Translations under genes and position numbers: made by a program
Assembly: GCF_021155765.1 (NCBI RefSeq)
Contig: NC_060118.1
Coordinates: forward strand, 13,404,146-13,468,145
Reading direction: 5' to 3'
Length of the DNA: 64,000 nucleotides
Source: Diprion similis
Lineage: Eukaryota; Arthropoda; Insecta; Hymenoptera; Diprionidae
Shown: in pieces, positions 31,801 through 42,800 of the stretch
How positions within the stretch are numbered: the first letter of the stretch is position 1
Layout: each line of letters begins with the position of its first letter
Notes under the pieces: generated by a model
Told to the model about the DNA's origin: nothing
The model's database searches: none
What the model saw: only the letters and a program-made list of their open reading frames with translations

Positions 31801-34800
31801 TCATAAAAACGGGCTGAAAGGGTTTAGAGGATAAAAAAAAAAAGGAAGAAAACCTAAAAGTAGCCAACTACTTACAAGTTGAAACTCGTCGAACTTGGGC
31901 TGATAATGGTGAAATTTTGAAGGTCTAATTCACGGATTGTATTGAGTTTACGATTGAACTATAGGTTTTGCTTTGTTACTTTTTGACTTTGATCAGTTTT
32001 TTGAACTGTGTAAAATTGTATGATATTGAATATGCAAAGTATTGATGGCAATATCTGTTGTTGCAACAAGACGAATAGTGAAGTAACGGTGTAACACCTT
32101 GTTGCACTCATTTTTTTTTTTTTTTTAGTGACAATGTGAGGATAAAATGACATTTCTCATTGAACAATACAATCTACACATAAAAAGTTCAGAATGTAAT
32201 CCTAAAAAGAATTACAAGAAAGACTCACCTGATCCAGAATGTAGTTCCGTCGTCTCGTCGAGGCCAATTCGAGCAGTTTATTCAAAGCCCTGGTGCATTT
32301 GTCAATTAGAATTTCCCAGCGTCCATGATAGTTCCGCTTTCGTGGTAGCCCCATCACCTGGTGAAGAATAAAAATCAGTTAATTACTCCGATTGAATTAT
32401 CGATACAGACTTTGGCTCCCAGAGCTAATCAATTTAAATATAAGATTTTTTAAGTACACACGTGAGAAACAGAATATATCTTGCACGAACCTTCATTTTG
32501 TCGATCAGAGTGTTTGTTCCAAGTATGTTGTACATTTTCTCTGGATGTATAGCTGAATACTTCAAGGCCCATTGAGTTTTTCCAGCAGCAGGAAGACCGC
32601 ACATAAGTATCATTTCGCAGTCTTCTCTTCTTTCCGGTCTACGAGGTCCTGCGATTCTCTCTTGAGGATCAACCTCGCCTACAGAAATGTATCCTGGAAG
32701 GATCCGCTTGCTCCATGGCTCAACCTGCCCAAAGTTACACCCAAACGTGCAATTTTTGGTAAGAATATGGGGGTAGAGAGCAACGTCACCGATCTCCTCC
32801 TTGGAGATTGAAAACGCAATTCCCTGATCCTCCCCATTCACGGTGAATGAGAGGTCGATATTTGTCTCGCCCGTAAGATCCGCATAACACCCGACGACGT
32901 CATCCTTACCAAACTTCTTTCCATAATCCTTGAATTTACACTCTGTCGAAATCTTTCCGGTACCTCCATACCCGTAACTGAATTTCTCCTCTCCAAGTTG
33001 CATTGAGGTTCCGCCAACAGACCAACCAACGCGAACTACATGCGGATTTTCCTCGTCTTGCAAATTGATATTGCAATTCTCGAGAACTTTGGCTTCATAG
33101 TAGAGTTTTCCCATACGAAAACCAAACGACGCCCGAGCGCCAGCCCAAATGTAGCCAAAACCGTCATTGTGCATCGGAGTTGCAGTACAAAAATGATCCT
33201 TGTTAATCACCAAGTTTAAATCCGAATCATCTGTAATAAAAGTAAGGGTTTAAGCTCACAAATAGAAAGATCCGTTTAAAAATACGCACCTCAGGATTTT
33301 AGAAATACTATTAACTTTATAGAATAAACCGAGTTAACTAATGTTTTCACTTACACCAGGATAATACTACAGTTCCATCCTCAAGCTCTGGTTCATCATC
33401 AGGCTTTATAGGTGGTGGTGATCTGTACCGTTCCTGTTGTGGGCTTGAAGATCTTTTGCGCTTTCTGTCTCTACGATCTTTCCGGTCTCTATCCCTTGCT
33501 GCGTCGCTGTCTTCTTCGTTGTTGGCATCCTTCATTTCTACATCCTGAAAATTAATGAAAACATTAACGGTAATGCTCATGAGATGAGTGACTTGTTTCA
33601 GTAGACTTCAGAGATATTGCTGAAAAAAAAAGATCTATCGAAACCTTGAGTTGTTATTGATATCCGATTGCAAGTAAATTGCAAGCAGTACAATAAAAAT
33701 CAAACGATACTTACCGGCTCTTCTCGTTTCACCGTCCTCTCGTCGTAGTCATAGTATTCAATTTTTTCTTTATTATCTTCAGGTATATTTTCTTCCGGAT
33801 CCTCTTCCCCTGGAACAGTTGGTTCCGAGTTTACTGTTTTCGGAATCACATCCTTGTCTTCCTGTTCAGATTCCTCCTTGATTTGGACAGATTCAATCGA
33901 ATCTTTTGTATCAATCTCTTCCTTGTTGGACACACTGTCATCCATAGCTTCTTCCTTAGATTCTTCTTCGTTGTTTAATTCCTCTTCTTTAACCATTTCC
34001 TCCTTTACAGGATGAAGATTCTCATGATTTTGGTTCGTAGATTCAACTGGTTCATGTTCTTCGGGCGGTTCGGGACTATGTGAAACTTCGGTTACTGGAG
34101 ATGGTTCCTTAACAAATTCTTCTTGTGGCTGCTCTTCCGTTTCAGCAGTTGAATGCTCTTCTATATTTTCAGGCACATTCACTTCTTGTTCTGTAGGGGT
34201 TTCCGTAACGTCAGATTTTTCTTCGGATTGCGAAACAGGCTCTTCCGTTTGCTGCGGACTCTCCTCGACACTTGCAGGAACGGATTCAACATGTTCTTCA
34301 GGCTGTGCCTCCGTCTTCTCAGGACTAACCGCGTGTGATTCTTTCTCAGGAGATCTCGCGGAGCTATCTGTAATATTTTCAGGCGTCGCAGCTCGAGGAA
34401 GAACTTCGGGTTCTCGTACATCTGGTTCGGGAGCTGGTTCCTCAGGTACAGGGGAGGGCTTCCTCTGTTCTTCCGGTGGTGGAGCTTTGGCTGGAGAAGG
34501 CGATTGTTTCGCCCTCGCGGCTGCTCTCGAAGGTGTTTTGGAAGGGCTAGTAGCTGAAGCGCTTCGAGCAGATCGTCCCCCGGGTGTTTTAGCAGGTGGT
34601 GTAGGTTTTGCAGGCTCCGGCTCTGGCGACTGTTCGTGTGGTTGTGCCTCCCTGGAAACCACACCTTCCTCTTTGTTCGTCTCAGGAATCGTAGTTTCTT
34701 CGACTTCTAAATAAATGAGAAGTAACAAATGATATTGTAGCAGATATAACTGAGATTGAAATTGTTAAGTTTCCTGATAATAAGTAAAGTGAATATTTAA

Positions 34801-35137
34801 TGCATAAAAAATTGCGGCGTCCTGATACAAGGAAGACAGGTTGGAAATAGGTTGGGATATCGGGGTATTCCAATCGGAGAATAAACAGTTCCCTGGAACC
34901 GGTGACGTTACGATATTTGTCGCCGTGTTTGAGGGCAATGTAGGCGGGAAACTACTGAGATAGGCAGTAACGCCTAGTGAGCGGTAAGCCGAATGTTTTC
35001 TTACGGTCTTCGGCTTCTTCGTCCTCCAAAGCCTTGCGGAGTCGCTCGACGAGAACAGCTTTATTTCCTTTGGTATCGAGTCCGCGATGAGAGAGCTCTG
35101 CCCGCAGCTCGACCACTTTCAGCTTCGCGGGATCCAT
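28897..35137 (-). CDS. HNRNPUL1: Heterogeneous nuclear ribonucleoprotein U-like protein (SAP-SPRY-P-loop)
   Basis: Nuclear RNA/DNA-binding scaffold protein. Ten coding exons on the minus strand: 35005-35137, 33715-34706, 33355-33544, 32491-33230, 32229-32357, 30684-30852, 30028-30273, 29567-29918, 29145-29454, 28897-29052. They sum to 1,138 codons plus stop with matching phases. Residues 1-44 are a SAP DNA-binding domain ([18 protein letters not shown]). Residues about 46-375 are acidic and Pro/Glu-rich. Residues 376-440 are charged, with an [15 protein letters not shown] stretch. A SPRY domain starts at about 439 (LSWYDSDLNL). The P-loop GLPAAGKT is at 650-657 in a polynucleotide-kinase-like domain. 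The tail is RDS-rich, then Gly/Trp/Gln-rich with Q12. Whether it corresponds to vertebrate HNRNPU, UL1 or UL2 is undecided. Confidence 0.93.
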
Positions 35138-35670
35138 GGCGATGGATTTATTTATTTTACAAACAACCGCACAATATTTACTCGATCGAAAATGCTCTCA
35201 GGAATGGGCCATACACGCGACGGTGACCCGCGCTGCGCTCACAATATGGCGGCGAGATTGCAAACAATACGCGGAGTGATACGGGATATCCGATTGGCTC
35301 GTCGGACGCGAATTCGAAACGACGCCATTGCGGCAGCCAATCAAACTTATCCTTTCATTTGACGTATACCGACGAAAAGCGATCCCATTGGCCGAAATGG
35401 GGATGTTTCGGACGGCGGTAATTATGAACTGGGTTGCAGCACACCCCGTGCAACGCCCCGTGGAATTCTTTTTTATTTGATTTTCAACCGATCACCGCAT
35501 CCATACACCCTAAACATTTGTTCAGTTGTCAAAAATGACATCCGTGGTATAAGAGGGAGAGAAAAATACGTAATGGAATAAATTCATTTCGTGATATCTT
35601 TTTTACGCAATACAGACACCGTCGCGGTGACTCGCAGTCACGGTCTGAAGGGTGGTTTTATTTGGTCAAT
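35138..35670. promoter_or_regulatory. Bidirectional promoter region, hnRNPU-like / DRC8
   Basis: Only 533 bp separate the two divergent start codons. The region has CCAAT boxes in both orientations: ATTGG at 35293-35297, CCAAT at 35337-35341 and ATTGG at 35387-35391. ATGGCGGCG near 35255 resembles a YY1-type motif. Promoter function is inferred from layout and motifs. Confidence 0.6.
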
Positions 35671-36791
35671 ATGGCGCAAGAACGAAATAGCGAGGTACGC
35701 CGCAAAAGTTCAGCAATGAGACGGGGATTATCTTTATCAAGTTCGGAGGGTATGTTCTCTTTTCAAAGCCTACTTTTTGTTCTCTTTGCATTAGCGTTCA
35801 CATAATTATATCGTCGGTCACAATTTTAGATTTATTTTCCCGCTGCTGCAATTCTTCTCTGATTATTGCAAATCTAAATTTAACATTCAGAGTAATGAAT
35901 AATAGAAGCTTATTCCACCCACAGGCCCGAATCTACTAGAAAAACTGATACACAATGCATTTGACGTCTTTGACACTGCCAAAATCCAAGAGGTGGATGT
36001 CAGAGACTTGGGAACAATGATACGATCACTGGGTAAGCACCAAATGTGTAATACTCTTTAAACTAGGAAGCAGCAAGTCTATAACTGTCCCTTCTTGCAT
36101 TTGTGAGTGAAATTTATTTGCCCGGGTTACAGGATGTGTTATGACTGAGGCAGAGTTGCAGGAAATTCAAGTCCAGTTAGAGGATGTGGAAAATAATTCC
36201 GTTTCACAATCCAGATTTGTAGAATATATGACTAAAACCATTAACGAACACAAGTAAGTCTCACTCTCTCCACATAGGTTGATCCAAGTATCATTGTCCG
36301 GCAAGTAAGAGTCATGAATAACACACATCAACTATGGAAAATTTTCCTCAGATTAAAGCCAGCAGAACCTGAGGAATTATTAAAAGCATTCCAGCTGTTT
36401 GATCCTGAAAACCACGGTTATATTATGAGAGATGATTTGGCAAAAGCACTGATGGAACTGGGAGAGCCTTTTACTCAAGACGAAGTAAATGAGATGATGT
36501 TTGTAGCTTGTGACCCCGCAACGAACAGAATCAACTATGAACACTTCATTAATCTGCTCATTGTGAGTATTACTCAACGTTCAAAACATAATCCACAAAA
36601 AGACCGGTTTCAGTGATTTTATCCTTTCACCCATTGAATACAGAATTTCCGGTTTTTTCCCTGTATAGTTGAAATATCCGGATGATACCAACCCTTATAA
36701 AGTTGCCGATAAAATTGAGGCTGAACGGCTTGCAGCCATGCCTAAAAAACGAGGTTTGGGCAGCCTAATCGATGCCTCGGTACCTCATTGA
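35671..36791 (+). CDS. EFCAB2: EF-hand protein EFCAB2 / dynein regulatory complex subunit 8
   Basis: Axonemal nexin-dynein regulatory complex subunit, expected in motile cilia and sperm flagella. Exons 35671-35749, 35925-36032, 36133-36253, 36352-36562 and 36669-36791 give 213 residues with phases 1, 1, 2, 0. After a basic N-terminus (about residues 1-27), two EF-hand pairs follow the calmodulin/centrin plan. FDVFDTAKIQEVDVRDLGTM and LGCVMTEAELQEIQ make the first. FQLFDPENHGYIMRDDLAKA and FTQDEVNEMM with ACDPATNRINYEHF make the second. First-loop ligands are poor, so calcium binding is doubtful there. Centrin is the nearest alternative, but the DVRDLGTMIRSLG wording and the divergent loops favour EFCAB2. 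Confidence 0.82.
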
Positions 36792-37121
36792 CGCTGTCAA
36801 ACTTATGAACAAAAGAATATTAAACCTAGTTTACCCGTGAAATTCTCAAGTACAGAAGAAATTACTATATTTCTTTGGTCACCGTGTAAGAACTACACTA
36901 TAATTACATTCTCAACGTACTTTTTGAGTGCTGAAATCAGTTTATTTGCAAAAATAATTGATGTCTGAAACTGATACTGCAACTTACTGATATACAGTGA
37001 TAAAAAATATTGGCTATCGAACATTCAAGTTCCTCAATTGATCTTTGTTTACATTTGCTATAGTTACAGCAAGACAGATAGTCAGAACCTGATTCCACTG
37101 ATAAATTGTGGTATCGATCCT
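36792..37121. other. Convergent intergenic region, DRC8 / ECH1
   Basis: A 330-bp AT-rich gap between opposing stop codons. TTTATT at 36941-36946 is AATAAA on the minus strand and could serve ECH1. The two 3' UTRs probably abut or overlap. Confidence 0.5.
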
Positions 37122-39043
37122 TCACAGTTTGGAGAACACAGGCGCTTCCCCACTCTTGCTCACCTGTGCCATGACAGAGTTAGCAAGATCCTCGCTTTGC
37201 AACATTACTTGATTGTACATGAGCTGAAAGCAGAAACAAAAATTACTAACATTAATTATAATTATCATTAATAACAGTCATTAATTGCTCAGTTACATCA
37301 ATTCAAATCTTTGCAATTACGTTAATCCTGTAATTTTTTCTTATGTCTAGGTTGATTATGAATGAGACGGTACAAGAAACTAGAGAGAGGACGACTATCA
37401 GGGTGTAAGATGTGATCCAAAGATGAGGGACACGCCCATCAAACGTGTCCTTTTGCAATGTACACATGATTATCATGAATATAAAAATCTGGTGTTTTCC
37501 AATTTTTATACCTGAAAAAGTACAGTACTCACAACATGATCCAACCCTTCCTGGACAGTGTGATCCCTGGAGTAATTCAGGTTCAGCTTGCTGCCCTGAA
37601 CAGCCACAGGACTCTTTGTAGAAATTTCCTCAGCAAGTGAAATTGATCCAGCAAGCAAACTGAAGAAATTGATGTCTCTTAACCTGAGCAAATCATGAGT
37701 CACGTTGTATATCACCTTTCCACATCTTCGTAAACTTTGCTGACTAATCCGCTTTGCAATGCCTCAGTCGCATCGAATTTTCTCCCAGTGTAAGCGAGCT
37801 CCCTGACCAAACTTCCAGATCCCATGATCTTCGGCATTCTTTGCAGAGTTCCAATATCGGCAGTTAGTCCCATTATCACTTCTTTTACTTGAAACCAAGC
37901 GTCCTGAGTGCAGTAGCGAATATCAGCTGCAGTAATCATTCCCATACCTGCTCCGATGCATGCTCCGTGCACCGCTGCAATTACTGGTTTTGGACACTGA
38001 AAGCAATAGAGGCAATTTACAATTGGTTTGTTTTACCATACTAGCCTTGTTACATTTACTCAGCATTATTCATATCAGTAGATATATTTTGCGCCTTCAT
38101 CGACTAGCAAAGCGTGAATGACTAAAACAGTGACGAACGAATATCTCACTATGCTAAATGCCATCAATTCCATGGAACATGGTACAAAATTAAGAACGGA
38201 AAACGTACCAGCTCAATTGCCGTAAGTGATTCTTGGCATATGCCAATTTCTTTTTTGAGAACCTTGCACTTTCGAGCAACATCGTCAAACTCTGCGAGCT
38301 TCTGACCAAAGCTCATCAGCAGGCTAATGTCGATCCCTGTAATATACAGCACGATATATAGGTTCAAGATTAGTGACCTGTAAAATTTGAAACTTTGGTA
38401 GAATACTACATGTACAATGTGATGTGATCATACCTGCGTTGAAGTACCTTCCAGCACCAGAAAGAAGAACTACTCGGCAATCTGGGTTTTCACCAAGCTC
38501 ATTGAAACAGTGTTTGATTTCCCTGCAATAGATAAAGCCAATACAATGAAAGTATGACTTCCTTTGCCGTAAGCGGCAGTTTAAGCGACAAACAATACGC
38601 ACGTCCACATTTGCCTGTTGACAGCATTAAGACTCTTTGGTCTGTTTAACTCGACGTGATAAACAAAAGGCTTTGGTACTGAAACATTAAGGGTTCCAAA
38701 CTCGCTACATCCTGGTGCTGTGGCGTAATTCGCTGTCATCGACATTCTCAGGGACTCTGAAATAATTCATGATAAACTCTTTAACGCAGGTAATATACAT
38801 AGTTATATTACACACGTACGCGTAATCTAGATATTACGAACTTTCGAACGTACTTATTATCGGGGCAAAGTACGACAATCGTTTATGCAGCTGGATGAGA
38901 AAAAATTGATATAGGATAGGAATTTCGGATGAAAAAAGATCTCGTTGTGAAACAGGAGTGTCGAATGAGAATGCGGAATAAAATCTATTCTTACGTCTGA
39001 CAGCGGTGCGTAAAAAACCGCATTTTATCAGGTGTGTGCTCAT
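37122..39043 (-). CDS. ECH1: Delta(3,5)-Delta(2,4)-dienoyl-CoA isomerase
   Basis: Crotonase-fold enzyme that shifts conjugated double bonds so odd-position unsaturated fatty acids can enter beta-oxidation. Exons 38995-39043, 38603-38756, 38434-38522, 38209-38336, 37716-37996, 37533-37683 and 37122-37223 give 317 residues in frame. The N-terminus is basic and amphipathic, like a mitochondrial presequence. The C-terminus is SKL, a peroxisomal PTS1. Oxyanion-hole regions LSGAGRYFNAG and AAVHGACIGAG are present. Compared with rat ECH1 (catalytic D176, E196, D204), Glu179 and Asp187 are kept at exactly the right spacing, but the D176 position is Gly159 (GAGMGMITAADIRYC). Family assignment is secure; full activity is not. 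Confidence 0.9.
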
Positions 39044-40395
39044 CGTGATCAACTGCTGGGAATTCTTATCGCCGTAAGTATCGCCATAAGAGGCAATAAT
39101 GAATTGTCTAGAATAGAAATCTTAATGACTTTCGTACTTGCCGAAGGGGGCAAAGTGTACATACATACATACACACACAGTACACATCACATACAGAGTT
39201 CGGCAGCGCCAATTTTACATGTGGCGCCTGAGAATGCGTTCCTAAATTAGCAGGCAGCGCTAAAAACTCCCTCAGACAGAGACGGAATTAGCCACGAACT
39301 CTGTGGCGCAAAAGAGATAAAAGATTGTTCTGACCGTTGTGGAGTTAATTTCGGAACGCACCCAGAATTACCTTCCACGGCACCAATTTACGCACCAATT
39401 TCAAATTGAACGATTCAATACAGGCCTACCAACCCTTCTTAATGATTCTTCGGTAATTTTTTAATTATTAATAGGCTTTAATTTAAATGAGTTCCTTTAC
39501 CTGAGTCTATAAGACTTTGAGAAATTGGTGTTACAAGTGTTAAGAGGAAAGAAAATATTTAAAATTGGGTATTATAATTCAAATTTAATTTTCTTACAGA
39601 AATCCAAAAAACACATCAATAATTGCGTAGTGATCAAAGTCTTCAGTCTTGCACTTTTTTATATATTCAACCATTTTTAGTATTCTAAATGTATAGAAGT
39701 ATAATTACGCAATTGTAAATAAGTGCCAAAAAAATGTAATTTTTACAATTCACCTAATGCAAAATATTTCATGCGCGGCGAACATTGCATGTAAATTTCT
39801 ACGCTCTCTGGCGGGACTTATCTTGTAGCAGTTATAGAAGTTTAGACGCAAATCGTCCCATTTCAGTACCCCCACCACGAGAGTAAGCGTTCCAGTATAG
39901 GTATAACTCTATTTCAGTGGTTTCAGACTTTAGAGCGATGACAGCCGTCGGTATGAATGGAATACCGCGTTTACTACACCTTTCGACCGTTGTGATAACG
40001 CTACCTACGCTACTACGAAAAATACGACACACCTGTTATCAATCCAATCGATTGTCGAGGGTCGCAAGGCTGTCGATCCACTCATCGAAATTCGAGATTC
40101 GTCAACTCGAATCCGAATTGCACCGAATCACGATCACTTGCAGCCGGCGGGTGTCGCAGTGAAAAACAACATTCATCATACATCCGTGATTCACTCCGAC
40201 TCGAGCAACAAAACTATTTACGTCGTACTTAAAACTACGACGTGATCGGAAAATCGCATCTCCAGCCTCATTCCATTGCAAAATCTTGTAACATCGGCGC
40301 CCGAAATCCACTGTGCAAGGATTCAAAACAATAAGAAAAGAACCTATAAAACTTATCCGAAAGGACATACAGCTTACAAGTAGTCACCGGTCGAG
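39044..40395. other. Divergent intergenic region, ECH1 / SDR
   Basis: A 1.35-kb gap that should contain both promoters. It is AT-rich in the middle (39430-39780). A possible small inverted-end segment (CAGAGTTCG at about 39196, its complement near 39298-39306) is present. No gene is seen. Confidence 0.5.
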
Positions 40396-41683
40396 ATGGT
40401 TTCCTCTCTGTGCTACCTGATATTTCCTGTCATCCTTGTCATCGGTCTTCTGCGAAAATGCCGCGAGTCCTCCTGGGGCAAGTGTCAGAGTCGGACTCCG
40501 TTGCAGGGACGCGTTTTCCTTGTCACTGGGGCAAACTCTGGGATAGGTAAGGAGACCGTTAGAGAGCTCGCACGGAGGAAAGCAAGGATTATTATGGCCT
40601 GTCGAGACCTTCACAGCGCCAGGAATGCTATCGCAGATATTCGCAAGGATATAATTACTGGTGAACTGGTGAGCAGGTGTTGGATGGTCGCGCTATTTTC
40701 TTATTCTATATCTAGATCGCTCTGTTAAATGATGATAATGTCCCCCATAGATACCCATGGAGTTAGACTTGGCGTCGTTCGCTTCTATCAGACACTTTGC
40801 TTTCGAAGTATTGAAAACATTTCCAGAGATTCATGTGCTGATAAACAATGCTGGGGTTTACGCACCTATCAAGGATCGCTGCGTCACCAAAGAGGGTTTC
40901 GAAATTCACTTTGGCGTTAATCACTTGGGACATTTCCTGCTCACAAATCTACTTCTCGATAGGCTGAAGGAGAGTTCACTTAGCAGGCGAGTGGTTTTCT
41001 CGATACTGAAAATTATTCCCGACTATACAAATATTTAGCAGACTGAAACAGTGAACGGTTTGTTAAGCGTTTGAAATACAATTTTTTCGTCACCTAAATC
41101 CCAATAGAATCGTCGTGTTGACTTCAAAGCTGTTGGAATCGGGTCAGATTGATTTCTCTAATTTGAATGGAGAAAAGGGTCTACCGATAAAAGGGCGAAT
41201 GAACCCAGCTTATAACAATTCAAAATTAGCAAACGTCTACTTTGCGACTGACCTTGCAAAGCGATTGGAAGGTACCGGGGTCCAGGTTTATTCCGTATGC
41301 CCAGGATTCACGTACACCGGACTCTTTAGAAGTGTTAAACGAAGTTGGTTCCATTACATACTGTTCTCTCCAGTTGCCCTGATGTTCCTTCGTACAGCAA
41401 ATCAGGTATTTTTACACGTGGTTGCATGCATACAGTATTGAGTATATACATGAAAAATCGATAAATAAAAGGTTCAATATTAACCAGACATGTTTCCATT
41501 CTGTAGGGTGCCCAAACCGTGCTTCATTGTGCTACTGAAGAAGTTCTGGACAATGAAAGTGGACATATTTACCGTGACTGTAAAATTTATAAGCCAAAAA
41601 ACACACTTGATTCAGAGGTTGCAGATCAGTTGTGGAGAGTGAGCAGTGAACTGACTGGTATTACAGAGAAGGAATCCATGTAA
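40396..41683 (+). CDS. Short-chain dehydrogenase/reductase, retinol dehydrogenase 11-14-like
   Basis: NADP-dependent oxidoreductase probably acting on retinoids or other lipid aldehydes at a membrane. Exons 40396-40668, 40751-40986, 41108-41405 and 41507-41683 give 327 residues. A hydrophobic N-terminal anchor is at residues about 5-19. The cofactor motif TGANSGIG is at 44-51, followed by NNAG at 123-126. Catalytic Ser176 lies in VVLTS, with Tyr205 and Lys209 in [14 protein letters not shown] and the SGHIYRDCK tail are typical of RDH11-14. The exon 2 donor is CAG|GCGAGT, a GC-AG intron, the only way I can keep frame. AATAAA at about 42175-42180 may end the transcript. Substrate cannot be read from the sequence. 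Confidence 0.9.
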
Positions 41684-42800
41684 ACCAACTGTTGCGTTTG
41701 CATCACAATTGGAATCTGAAGTTTTACTTTGAACTTGCGTAAATATTTTTAATGACAGAAACTAATCTACTAACTGTAATTAAGACTTAAGTTTTAGAAA
41801 GCTTTGACCCTCCTAACTGCCGGTGCAACGGTGAAAGAATTTTCTCTTGAGATTCTTTACTGACTGATGTAAGTGATCTCACTGCAGAATTGTACTCTAA
41901 ATTTATTTTTAAATAATAGGTTTAAGAAGATAATCTCAGCCGTAAGCAAACACGCGTGCAACCATCAAATATTCAATGAACTCTGTTTAATTATTCGATA
42001 ATTTCTAGCCGATATTTGCACCAATTTAAGTGGAGTAAAAAATGCATGCAGTAATCGATCCCTAGAAGATATTTCTTAGCTCCGTTCATTAATAATTCTA
42101 TTTCAACGACTACTTTTCAGTTATAGTTTATAAAAATCATTCAAGGTTAAAAAGTAAGCAATAAAACATTCTCTAATAAACTAACTTCATTATTCTATAA
42201 TGTACACATAATATGGTAATGCAACTGTTAAATCAATAATCGATCTTACATTCTAATAAATACATTGCAGGTCCTCTCTGTATCGAGAGTGAGGTTCTCT
42301 GGCGAGGTTCAGGCTACAGAGATTTACCTCAGTACGGAATTTCAGGTTAAATTTAAATCAAAGTACGTATTTCATTACACAGAGACGTCCTTCGCAAGGG
42401 GCAGGGCAGCGTCGTGAAAATCCCATTGAAAAATTTATATTCAGTGTAAGAAGTCGTTTCAACGTGCAAAGCTTGCTGTGATGCTCATACTTATTAAATA
42501 TAGCAAGGCATTATTCCTCGATTTGTAAATCCTCTTCTAGCATTCCCTTCAAAAATAGCAAATACCCCTAATCGTAACTCAAACTTTGCTATTCATTGTA
42601 TCACAGATTGTTATTGAGTTTCGTTGTGCCAAACGCTTCTATATCCTTTTTCCCCTTCCTGGCACAGATTCGTTCAATGGCGAGAGCGTGTCTACAATTT
42701 GTATGAAAGATTACTCTTTGAAAAGGGTGGTTTTGCAAAAATTCCGAGTACGTTATCTGATCTTTCTCACCCGATTCGCGTTCAGTACTTTCCGAGTTTC
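41684..42800. other. Convergent 3' region, SDR / UVRAG
   Basis: AT-rich non-coding sequence that probably contains both 3' UTRs. AATAAA occurs at about 42160 and 42175 on the plus strand. Nothing else is recognised. Confidence 0.5.

Noticed and set aside
34153-34664. Alternative frames within the acidic exon of the hnRNPU-like gene
   Set aside because: Only the frame continuous with the SAP and SPRY exons keeps phase.
35400-35670. RFX X-box upstream of the ciliary gene EFCAB2
   Set aside because: GGTGACTCGCAGTCACGG is palindromic, but I could not fit it to the X-box consensus with confidence.
38834-39043. Longer ECH1 first exon reading through into intron 1
   Set aside because: The GTAAGA donor at 38995/38994 gives a presequence that joins in frame to the conserved exon 2; the read-through ends at an early stop.
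39196-39306. Small transposon with CAGAGTTCG ends
   Set aside because: Only about 9 bp of inverted match and no target duplication; kept as a remark in the intergenic entry only.
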